DNA of 5,151 bases from Candidatus Competibacteraceae bacterium (GTDB lineage: Bacteria > Pseudomonadota > Gammaproteobacteria > Competibacterales > Competibacteraceae), in contig JAGRHM010000413.1 of assembly GCA_020445005.1 (NCBI GenBank), forward strand, positions 1 to 5,151, given 5' to 3'. Below are positions 1-5,151 of this stretch, one piece after another. Positions within the stretch are counted from its first letter, which is position 1. Every line of letters starts with the position of its first letter. The position numbers and the translations under genes are program-made. A model generated the notes under the pieces. That model ran no database searches and had not been told where the DNA came from. It saw only the letters and a program-made list of their open reading frames with translations.

Positions 1-1417
1 CAATTTCATTGGGATAGACATTAAAGCCGGACACCAAGATCATATCTTTCTTGCGATCCACGATGCGGACATAGCCCCGCTCGTCTACATAGCCGATATC
101 GCCGGTGCGCAGGAAGCCATCCGAGGTCATTACCTTGGCGGTTTCCTCGGGCCGCTGCCAGTAACCGCGCATCACTTGCGGACCCCGCAGACAAATCTCG
201 CCTGCCTGGTCTTGCCCAACGCCTAGTTCCCGGTCCTCTTCATCGCGGATAGATAACTCGGTTGAGGGAATCGGCAGGCCGATGCTGCTGTTGTAGACTG
301 GCAGGGTTAGAGGATTAATGCAGGCCGCCGGGGAGGTCTCGGTCAGACCATAGGCTTCAATTAGCGTCGTGCCGGTCACTTTCTTCCAGTTTTCCGCCAC
401 AGCCCGCTGCACCGCCATACCACCGCCGAGGGCGATTTTAAAGGAACTGAAATCCAGTTGTTCAAAGCCCGGGGTGTGCAGCAAGCCATTGAACAGGGTG
501 TTTACTCCGGTCATGATTGTAAATTTTATACGACTTAACTCCTTGACAAAGCCCGGCATATCGCGGGGATTGGTGATCAGGATGTTGTGAGCGCCGACTT
601 TCATGAAAGTCAGGCAATTGGCAGTCAGTGAGAAGATGTGATACAGCGGCAGTGCGGTGATAATCGTCTCTTCTGCCGGTTTAGAAAATGGCTTTAACCA
701 AGCGGAAGCTTGTTGCAGATTCGCCACCATATTGCCGTGGGTGAGCATAGCGCCCTTGGACACGCCGGTCGTGCCGCCGGTGTATTGCAGGAAGGCCAGA
801 TCGTCATGGGTCAACGGTACATCGGTCAAAGTCCGTTTTGCGCCTTCCGTCAGGGTCCGCTGAAAGGGAATCGCACCAGGAATGCGCCAGGGCGGAACCA
901 TTTTCTTGACCTGCTTGACCACGAAGTTAACTACAGGCCGCTTGGGGAAGGGAAACAGGTCGCCCAATTGTGTCGTTACTACGGTCTTGACGGGCGTTTT
1001 GTCCAATACTTCCTGCAGGGTATGTGCAAAGTTCTCGATGATGACGATGACGCTGGTCCCGGAGTCCTTGAGTTGATGCTCCAGTTCGCGGGCCGTGTAG
1101 AGCGGGTTGACGTTCACTACCGTCAGTCCCGCCCGCAACGCCCCAAAGAGCGCAACCGGATATTGCAGAACGTTGGGCATCATGATGGCGACCCGTTCGC
1201 CCTTGCCCAGTCCCAGGCTCTGTAGCCAGGCGCCAAAATCACGACTGAGCCGGTCAATATCCCGATAGCGCAGGGTCACGCCCATGTTGGAATAGGCCGG
1301 CAGATCAGCAAAGCGCTGACAACTCTTTTCGAGAATATCCTTGAGCGAAGCAAACTCATTGACATCGATGTCCGCAGGCACTCCCGGCGGATATTCTTTC
1401 AGCCAGATTTTTTCCAT
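1..1417 (-). CDS. fadD: Long-chain fatty acid-CoA ligase (FadD), C-terminus cut off by window edge
   Basis: Probable long-chain acyl-CoA synthetase: it would use ATP to activate free fatty acids through an acyl-adenylate and load them onto CoA at the inner face of the membrane, feeding beta-oxidation or lipid synthesis. 472 codons are visible; E. coli FadD has 561, so about 90 residues are missing, including the C-terminal lid with the catalytic lysine. The start (MEKIWLKEYP) matches the FadD N-terminus and has a strong ribosome site. Motifs: MMPNVLQYPVALFG (79-92), VNVNPLYTARELEHQL (101-116), ATP-binding YTGGTTGVSKGAM (212-224), ALPLYHIF (255-262), AYGLTETSP (355-363), and the fatty-acyl-CoA synthetase signature from DGFLRTGD (433-440) to RIVDRKKD (451-458). 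The reading frame is intact to the edge. It is divergent from the TetR gene and its acyl-CoA product is the substrate of the WS/DGAT enzymes nearby. Family assignment is very secure; chain-length preference is not visible. Confidence 0.96.
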   Translation of the reverse strand, partial: MEKIWLKEYPPGVPADIDVNEFASLKDILEKSCQRFADLPAYSNMGVTLRYRDIDRLSRDFGAWLQSLGLGKGERVAIMMPNVLQYPVALFGALRAGLTVVNVNPLYTARELEHQLKDSGTSVIVIIENFAHTLQEVLDKTPVKTVVTTQLGDLFPFPKRPVVNFVVKQVKKMVPPWRIPGAIPFQRTLTEGAKRTLTDVPLTHDDLAFLQYTGGTTGVSKGAMLTHGNMVANLQQASAWLKPFSKPAEETIITALPLYHIFSLTANCLTFMKVGAHNILITNPRDMPGFVKELSRIKFTIMTGVNTLFNGLLHTPGFEQLDFSSFKIALGGGMAVQRAVAENWKKVTGTTLIEAYGLTETSPAACINPLTLPVYNSSIGLPIPSTELSIRDEEDRELGVGQDQAGEICLRGPQVMRGYWQRPEETAKVMTSDGFLRTGDIGYVDERGYVRIVDRKKDMILVSGFNVYPNEI

Positions 1418-1421
1418 TTTT

Positions 1422-1430
1422 CTTCTCCTC
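1422..1430 (-). promoter_or_regulatory. Ribosome binding site of fadD
   Basis: Read on the minus strand this is GAGGAGAAG followed by four A residues and the ATG at 1417. It is a strong purine-rich Shine-Dalgarno site and supports the chosen fadD start. Confidence 0.75.
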
Positions 1431-1468
1431 AATGCTGTCATATTTTTTTGATCGAGGCGATGCCACTC

Positions 1469-1496
1469 TGGACAACTATCGGCATTCAACCACAAT
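1469..1496 (+). promoter_or_regulatory. Possible sigma70 promoter for the TetR gene
   Basis: TGGACA (1469-1474) resembles a -35 box and CACAAT (1491-1496) resembles a -10 box, 16 bp apart. Transcription would start around 1503, giving a leader of roughly 30 nt before the ATG at 1531. The -10 box matches consensus at only four of six positions. The candidate overlaps both inverted repeats of the intergenic region, which would suit autorepression, but this is inferred by eye. Confidence 0.25.
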
Positions 1497-1530
1497 TGAC
1501 GGTAATTTCATTGAATAGACCCGCCATCCG

Positions 1531-2193
1531 ATGCCTTCTCCTGAACCCGCGCCCGCTCCAATGAAAACCCGTGATCGCATTTTGCAAACCGGCTTGCAAC
1601 TCTTTAATGAGTATGGCGAACCGCGCATCACGACGAATCACATCGCTGATGAATTGGACATCAGCCCCGGCAACCTGTACTACCACTTCCGTAACAAGGA
1701 CGAGATCATCTGGTTGCTGTTCGAACAATTCGAGCGACGGATAGGCGCAGCCCTGCAAGTTCCTGAACGGCGCGTGCCCAATATGGAAGATATGTGGCTT
1801 TACCTGCATCTGGTGTTCGAGAATATCTGGGAATATCGGTTTTTCTACCGCGACCTCGATAATCTCCTCAGCCGTAATAAAAAACTGCGCACCCACTTCC
1901 GCCGCATCCTGGAGCGCAAGGTCAACACTTCCGCCGCAATCTGCAAGGGTTTGGTCGAAGCCGGCGTCATGGAGGCTTCCAGCGAGGACATCGCCGCTTT
2001 GTCCCGCAATATTGCCGTGATCGCCACCTACTGGCTTAATTTTCAGCGTATCGGCGCCCCGGCTGCGGGCCAGGCGGACGAAAGCGACCATCTGGCGCTG
2101 GGCGTTTATCAGGTTCTGTCGCTGGTAGCGCCTTTTCTACACGGCGAAGCCCGCGAGTTGCTAAGACAGATCAGCCAGGAGTACCTGAGCTGA
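1531..2193 (+). CDS. TetR/AcrR-family transcriptional regulator
   Basis: A 220-residue, probably dimeric DNA-binding repressor of usual TetR length. The N-terminal helix-turn-helix domain spans about residues 12-60: TRDRILQTGLQLFNEYG (13-29), then the recognition region IADELDISPGNLYYHF (38-53) and NKDEI (55-59), a classical TetR signature. The rest (about 85-215) is an all-helical ligand/dimerisation domain with the segment YRFFYRDLDNLLSRN (102-116), which I associate with a subgroup of TetR-type repressors. An in-frame TAG at 1516-1518 limits the start to ATG 1531 or ATG 1561 (Met11). The first ten residues are Pro-rich and unlike a TetR fold, neither start has a good ribosome site, and Met11 is a serious alternative. 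The gene is divergent from fadD and overlaps the patatin gene tail to tail by 23 bp. Regulation of fadD, of itself, or of the lipid operon is inferred from position; the ligand may be a fatty acid or acyl-CoA but cannot be read from sequence. Confidence 0.92.
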   Translation: MPSPEPAPAPMKTRDRILQTGLQLFNEYGEPRITTNHIADELDISPGNLYYHFRNKDEIIWLLFEQFERRIGAALQVPERRVPNMEDMWLYLHLVFENIWEYRFFYRDLDNLLSRNKKLRTHFRRILERKVNTSAAICKGLVEAGVMEASSEDIAALSRNIAVIATYWLNFQRIGAPAAGQADESDHLALGVYQVLSLVAPFLHGEARELLRQISQEYLS

Positions 2194-2196
2194 TCT
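2168..2196. terminator. Hairpin at the tetR/patatin convergent junction, possible bidirectional terminator
   Basis: The stem pairs A2168 plus GATCAGC (2169-2175) plus CAGG (2176-2179) with CCTG (2184-2187) plus GCTGATC (2189-2195) plus T2196. This gives 12 base pairs, a loop AGTA (2180-2183) and one bulged A at 2188. It lies exactly on the 23-bp overlap of the two convergent genes and holds both stop codons, one in each arm. Its position suits a two-way transcription stop. However, neither strand has a good T-run after the stem (plus strand continues TTGCCTTTCT; minus strand TGTCTTAGC), so it is not a textbook intrinsic terminator and may act as a weak one or as an mRNA 3'-end stabiliser. Confidence 0.5.
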
Positions 2197-3445
2197 TGCC
2201 TTTCTCCATCACTTCTTCCAGTTGGTCCAGCGTTGCATGCAGATGAGTGACCACCGGGCCGCGATATTCCGCGGGCGCCGCCAGACCCCGCTGATTACGC
2301 AGACTACTGTAGTAGCGTCGATCGGGGTCTTCCAGCACGTCCATCCGCATCCGGACACCATGTCGCGCCAGTATCGGCGCCAGCTCCTCCCGACGATTGA
2401 GTAAATCCTGACGGGTGCTCTGATAGGCGTGTTCGCAGATCCAGCGCCGGCCCGAGAAACTGAAGACATTGGTAAAGAACATCTTGGGATCATCACGATT
2501 CGGCTCGAACAGGATGACATCGGAATGCTCGTATTCGTTGTCGTACTGGCGCATCCCGACTTTCAGGCGCGAATGAATCAGCGCCCGGAAGGTCTGGGAC
2601 AATACCGCAGGCAACCCGCCCTCCACGAGCCGTCCGACCTGGGTCGGGCGGCCAGCGGTAACGGCCAGTCGGGCATCAAACGGCACCAGAGGATTAATAC
2701 ACAACAGTAAATCCAGCTCTTCCTGCAGCGCCACTGAGGCATGCATGGTCTTGAGCAATGCGCCGTCGACGAAATAGCGCCCGTCAATTTCCACCGGCGG
2801 ATACAATCCTGGCAACGCGCTACTCGCCTGCACTGCCCGGGAAATCGGTACATGGTCGTAGCCCGGCGTACCGAATTTCACCGCCTCGCCGGTGTCCAGA
2901 TCCACCGCCACGACATAGAGTTTGTTCGATAATGCACGGAAATCGTTGGCGCAGCCTGGCGTATCCCACAACCGGGTCAGGTAATGGTGAATCGGTTCGT
3001 TATCAAAGAACCCTGATGGCAGCGCCCGCCCCAACCGGGTCAGCGATTGCAGAAAACTCAAATCCAGGGGATTTTTAAAATACCGCCAACACGACTCCCA
3101 TACCAATCCGGGTATGGACGCCAAGCGTCGCCAATACTCGCCAAAGGCCGGTGTCAGAAAGATGCGGGGGTCAAGCGGATGTTCATCAGATTCGTTGCTA
3201 ATAAAAATATGGCACATCTGGCCCGTTTTCAGGTGGTTGGCCAATAATGCGGCGGTCACTGCGCCAGCGCTGACCCCGACGTAAACGTCCAGATTATTAA
3301 AATCGATGCCTTCCAGCGCCTCATCCAGCGCGCGTAATGCGCCAATTTCATAGACCAACCCCACAGGGCCGCCGCCGGCGATGGCTAGCCCGATGCGTGG
3401 GCCGCTAGCCTGGCGCTGCTTGCTTTCCGGCTGAGTGATCAGCAT
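2171..3445 (-). CDS. Patatin-like phospholipase / acylhydrolase
   Basis: A 424-residue patatin-family protein, expected to hydrolyse acyl esters (phospholipid, lipid-droplet or other acyl lipid) through a Ser-Asp dyad. The patatin domain covers about residues 16-255. It has the glycine-rich oxyanion motif GGGPVG (24-29), nucleophile elbow GVSAG (57-61, Ser59) and SSALPGLYPPVEIDG (208-222) followed by VDGA (226-229, Asp227). The oxyanion motif has Val where many patatins have Arg or Lys. The C-terminal 170 residues contain a charged region and no domain I recognise. No signal peptide or clear membrane segment is seen, so a cytoplasmic or peripheral site is likely. The frame is open further upstream to 3553, but ATG 3445 has GGAGG four bases before it and the extra residues would fall inside the upstream gene. 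It starts 25 bp after the WS/DGAT stop, so it is probably co-transcribed with it and may act on the same lipid pool. Substrate is unknown. Confidence 0.92.
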   Translation of the reverse strand: MLITQPESKQRQASGPRIGLAIAGGGPVGLVYEIGALRALDEALEGIDFNNLDVYVGVSAGAVTAALLANHLKTGQMCHIFISNESDEHPLDPRIFLTPAFGEYWRRLASIPGLVWESCWRYFKNPLDLSFLQSLTRLGRALPSGFFDNEPIHHYLTRLWDTPGCANDFRALSNKLYVVAVDLDTGEAVKFGTPGYDHVPISRAVQASSALPGLYPPVEIDGRYFVDGALLKTMHASVALQEELDLLLCINPLVPFDARLAVTAGRPTQVGRLVEGGLPAVLSQTFRALIHSRLKVGMRQYDNEYEHSDVILFEPNRDDPKMFFTNVFSFSGRRWICEHAYQSTRQDLLNRREELAPILARHGVRMRMDVLEDPDRRYYSSLRNQRGLAAPAEYRGPVVTHLHATLDQLEEVMEKGKISSGTPG

Positions 3446-3449
3446 AGAG

Positions 3450-3454
3450 CCTCC
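3450..3454 (-). promoter_or_regulatory. Ribosome binding site of the patatin-like gene
   Basis: Read on the minus strand this is GGAGG, then CTCT, then ATG at 3445. The spacing is short, but the match is perfect and lies in the 25-bp gap after the WS/DGAT stop codon. It decides the start against the longer upstream reading of the same frame. Confidence 0.75.
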
Positions 3455-3470
3455 GTCAAGCGCATTTTTA

Positions 3471-4856
3471 CTATTGATTGAGCGTATCCGCCAATTCCGC
3501 CAGTTCCGCCTCGAACCCGGCGACCAGCTCCGCAGGCTCAGCGACAACGCCACTGTCGGTAGTTACGCCGACCGTGATCGATCCCGCGTAACTCAACACG
3601 CAAAAGCCGATGCCAATGCCGGTCACCTGCGGCACCCAGCCCAATCCCCGTTCGATCAGCGCTCCAGCCAGATACAGTTTTTCCTCCGGCCCCGGCACGT
3701 TGGTTAGCACGGCGGTCGCTTTGGTCCCGTACAGCCGCATGATTCCCTGTTCCAGCCAGCGGGGGAACCAGCCCACCAGTTTGATCAACAACCGGTTGGC
3801 GACGGCTTCCGGCGAGGCTTTGACGCGCTCCATGCGCGTCCGCACCGCTTTCAGGCGCGCGACCGGATCGATGATATCCAGCGGCAGGCTCAGAAAAATC
3901 ACGGCGAATTGATTACCCAGGCGAATCTCTTCCTGATACGGTCGTAAATTGAAAGGCACCGCCAGGCGTATTTTCAAGCCGGACCGCATTTCGCCGCGCG
4001 TTCGCAAATAACGTCCCAGCGCGCCGACTGTAGCGGTCAACATCACATCGTTTACTCGTCCGCCCCAGCGCTGGCGAATGCCAGTGATCTTGTTGAGCAG
4101 GATCGGCGCTGACCAGGCTATGCGTTTTTGTCCGTTCAATCGCCCGCGCAAGAGGGTGCGGGTATCGGGCGGCAGCAGCGGTTGGCGCAACAAGGCCGCC
4201 AGGAAGGCCATGCTCCACCGCCACCGTTCCCGCCAGCCCGGCAGCGGACGCGAGGTCTTGGCGGTTTTCGCTGCCAGTCGGGCCTGCATCTGCTGTTCCT
4301 CCCCCGTCGGCCTTTGCGTCGCCGTCGTCCTATCCCAATGCGGAGTTCGATCGGCCAAGGTCAGAAAGACCCGCAACAGGGCGATACCATCGGCAATGCA
4401 ATGATGGACCCGGAACACCACCGCGCTGCCTGCGCCGGCGTTGTCCACAACAACGCAGCGCCACAGGGGACGCTGGAAATCCAGCGGCTGGCTGGCCAGT
4501 TCGCCGACCAGGGTCTCCAGCGTCCGTGAATCGCTCGTCTCCGGCAACCACCGCCATTCCAGATGGTTATTGAGATCAAATGTGGCGTCCTCGACCCAGG
4601 CATGGCGGACGCCCTGCTGCACCAGGCACTGCCGAAACCGGGCGAAGGGCAGCAGCCGGTCGCGCAGGATTGCTTCAAACCGATCCGGGTCCAGCGGAGT
4701 GGCTAACAACAGCATGACCGTGACGACCATCAGCTGGGTTGGAGCATCCATCCGCGCCCAGGTTAAGTCGCTCCATGTGGTCCATTCCCAGACGGGATTG
4801 TGGTCAACCTGATTATGGGTCATGGGAGGTTGACTCGGCGCTGCGATCCCGCCCAT
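3471..4856 (-). CDS. Wax ester synthase/diacylglycerol O-acyltransferase (WS/DGAT)
   Basis: A 461-residue bifunctional-type acyltransferase of usual family length, expected to move an acyl group from acyl-CoA to a fatty alcohol (wax ester) or diacylglycerol (triacylglycerol) at the membrane or lipid-droplet surface. Motifs, in order: WSDLTWARMDAPTQLM (28-43, the usual family opening), QRPLW (128-132), catalytic HHCIADG (151-157, form HHxxxDG with both His and the Asp), RVNDVMLTA (267-275), VPFNLRP (300-306) with LGNQF (313-317), TNVPGP (385-390), WVPQ (407-410) and LSY (421-423). All key residues are present, so it should be active. ATG 4856 has a weak AAGG six bases upstream and overlaps the preceding gene by 44 bp. 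ATG 4823 (Met12) would overlap by 11 bp, has no ribosome site of its own and would rely on translational coupling; both retain the whole domain. It lies between another WS/DGAT-like gene and the patatin gene. Wax versus triacylglycerol preference cannot be told. Confidence 0.94.
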   Translation of the reverse strand: MGGIAAPSQPPMTHNQVDHNPVWEWTTWSDLTWARMDAPTQLMVVTVMLLLATPLDPDRFEAILRDRLLPFARFRQCLVQQGVRHAWVEDATFDLNNHLEWRWLPETSDSRTLETLVGELASQPLDFQRPLWRCVVVDNAGAGSAVVFRVHHCIADGIALLRVFLTLADRTPHWDRTTATQRPTGEEQQMQARLAAKTAKTSRPLPGWRERWRWSMAFLAALLRQPLLPPDTRTLLRGRLNGQKRIAWSAPILLNKITGIRQRWGGRVNDVMLTATVGALGRYLRTRGEMRSGLKIRLAVPFNLRPYQEEIRLGNQFAVIFLSLPLDIIDPVARLKAVRTRMERVKASPEAVANRLLIKLVGWFPRWLEQGIMRLYGTKATAVLTNVPGPEEKLYLAGALIERGLGWVPQVTGIGIGFCVLSYAGSITVGVTTDSGVVAEPAELVAGFEAELAELADTLNQ

Positions 4857-5151
4857 CCCGCGCCTTGAGGGACAGTTCGACCTGGCGCGCGTCCAGTTCC
4901 TGATCCCAGGGACTCATCAGGGTCACGAACAACAGTTTCTCGAATTCCCCGGCGAAACGGCTGATCACGGCGCCGGGATCGTCGATTAGTTTGCGGTCGG
5001 CGACTAAGCCGAAATGTATGCGGTTATGGTAACTGAGGATGCTGACGCCCATGCCGATCTGACCGGATTGCGGTACCCAAAACATCATCTCGGCCAACCG
5101 CGCCCCGCCCAGATAAATCGCCTCGCGCGGGCCGGGCACATTGGTCATCAC
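4813..5151 (-). CDS. Second WS/DGAT-like acyltransferase, C-terminal end only
   Basis: The last 113 residues of a protein whose start is beyond the right edge. The codon at 5149-5151 is GTG, but this is an internal Val (reading VMTNVPGP), not a start. The C-terminal WS/DGAT block is clear: TNVPGP (residues 3-8 of the visible part), YLGGA, WVPQ, IGMGVSILSY, and a closing amphipathic segment with FAGEFEKL. An ungapped comparison by eye with the same part of the next gene gives 28 identities in 71 positions (about 39%), so they are diverged paralogues rather than a recent duplication. The tail of about 35 residues after FEKL is charged and longer than in its neighbour. The stop (TAA, 4813-4815) lies inside the start region of the downstream WS/DGAT, so the two are very probably translated from one message. 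The HHxxxDG site is outside the window, so activity is unproven. Confidence 0.9.
   Translation of the reverse strand: MMTNVPGPREAIYLGGARLAEMMFWVPQSGQIGMGVSILSYHNRIHFGLVADRKLIDDPGAVISRFAGEFEKLLFVTLMSPWDQELDARQVELSLKARDGRDRSAESTSHDP

Larger units (their letters stand above)
1418..1530. promoter_or_regulatory. Divergent fadD-tetR intergenic region with short inverted repeats
   Basis: This 113-bp gap separates the divergent starts of fadD and the TetR-family gene, so it must hold at least the promoters nearest to each. It is AT-richer than the flanking genes, with a seven-T run at 1443-1449. Two inverted repeats stand out: ATGCC (1460-1464) with GGCAT (1481-1485), spacer 16; and ATTCAA (1484-1489) with TTGAAT (1511-1516), spacer 21. 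TetR-family repressors often bind palindromes in the divergent region beside their own gene, so either could be part of an operator. The arms are short and the spacers long, so this is only a suggestion. I saw no clear minus-strand promoter for fadD and no PsrA-type GAAAC/GTTTC palindrome. Confidence 0.5.

Noticed and set aside
710..1225. 171-codon plus-strand open frame within fadD
   Set aside because: The minus strand here encodes unmistakable FadD motifs without interruption; the plus-strand frame shows no known fold and has no support.
1443..1449. Seven-T run as the tail of an intrinsic terminator
   Set aside because: There is no stable GC-rich hairpin just before it on the plus strand, and it sits in a divergent promoter region where a terminator is not expected.
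1486..2091. Long 201-codon open frame on the minus strand opposite the TetR gene
   Set aside because: It is fully antisense to a clear TetR-family protein, has no recognisable domain and no ribosome site that I can see; it is a shadow of the real gene.
3446..3553. N-terminal extension of the patatin-like protein up to an ATG at 3553
   Set aside because: The extra 36 residues would run through the end of the WS/DGAT gene and carry no family similarity, whereas ATG 3445 has a perfect GGAGG site.
4128..4529. 133-codon plus-strand open frame opposite the WS/DGAT gene
   Set aside because: It is antisense to the region with the catalytic HHCIADG motif; its Arg/Pro/His-rich translation is typical of an antisense shadow.
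5149..5151. GTG at the right edge as the start of a small 112-residue protein
   Set aside because: The translated sequence begins within the conserved WS/DGAT C-terminal block (VMTNVPGP), so the frame continues upstream beyond the window.
1..5151. Mobile element, CRISPR, toxin-antitoxin or defence system
   Set aside because: All coding space is taken by lipid-metabolism and regulator genes; no transposase, integrase, direct-repeat array or defence-type domain was seen on either strand.

Overview
The window looks like part of a gammaproteobacterial chromosome devoted to neutral-lipid and fatty-acid metabolism. It is moderately GC-rich and densely coded. The strongest taxonomic hint is the acyl-CoA ligase, which can be followed almost residue by residue against Escherichia coli FadD as remembered. 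The genus cannot be fixed from the sequence alone. I see no RNA genes, insertion sequences, CRISPR arrays or phage genes.

Layout: (1) 1-1417, minus strand: a long-chain fatty acid-CoA ligase (FadD), with its C-terminal end cut off by the left edge. (2) 1418-1530: a 113-bp divergent intergenic region that should hold the promoters of fadD and of the regulator gene, with short inverted repeats. (3) 1531-2193, plus strand: a TetR/AcrR-family repressor. (4) 2168-2196: a near-perfect hairpin at the tail-to-tail junction of the regulator gene and the next gene; it contains both stop codons. (5) 2171-3445, minus strand: a patatin-like phospholipase/acylhydrolase. (6) 3471-4856, minus strand: a complete wax ester synthase/diacylglycerol acyltransferase (WS/DGAT). 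(7) 4813-5151, minus strand: the C-terminal end of a second, divergent WS/DGAT-like protein whose start lies beyond the right edge.

The three right-hand genes are closely packed (coding overlap, then a 25-bp gap) and probably form one operon read leftwards: WS/DGAT-like, WS/DGAT, patatin. A coherent but inferred picture is that FadD makes acyl-CoA, the acyltransferases place acyl groups on alcohols or diacylglycerol to form storage lipid, and the patatin-like enzyme hydrolyses acyl esters for remodelling or mobilisation. The TetR protein would adjust one or both transcription units to lipid supply. Each family is well known. The less ordinary points are the tandem non-identical acyltransferases coupled to a patatin-like protein with an atypical oxyanion motif, and the hairpin that carries both stop codons. 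I found no evidence of a wholly new kind of system.
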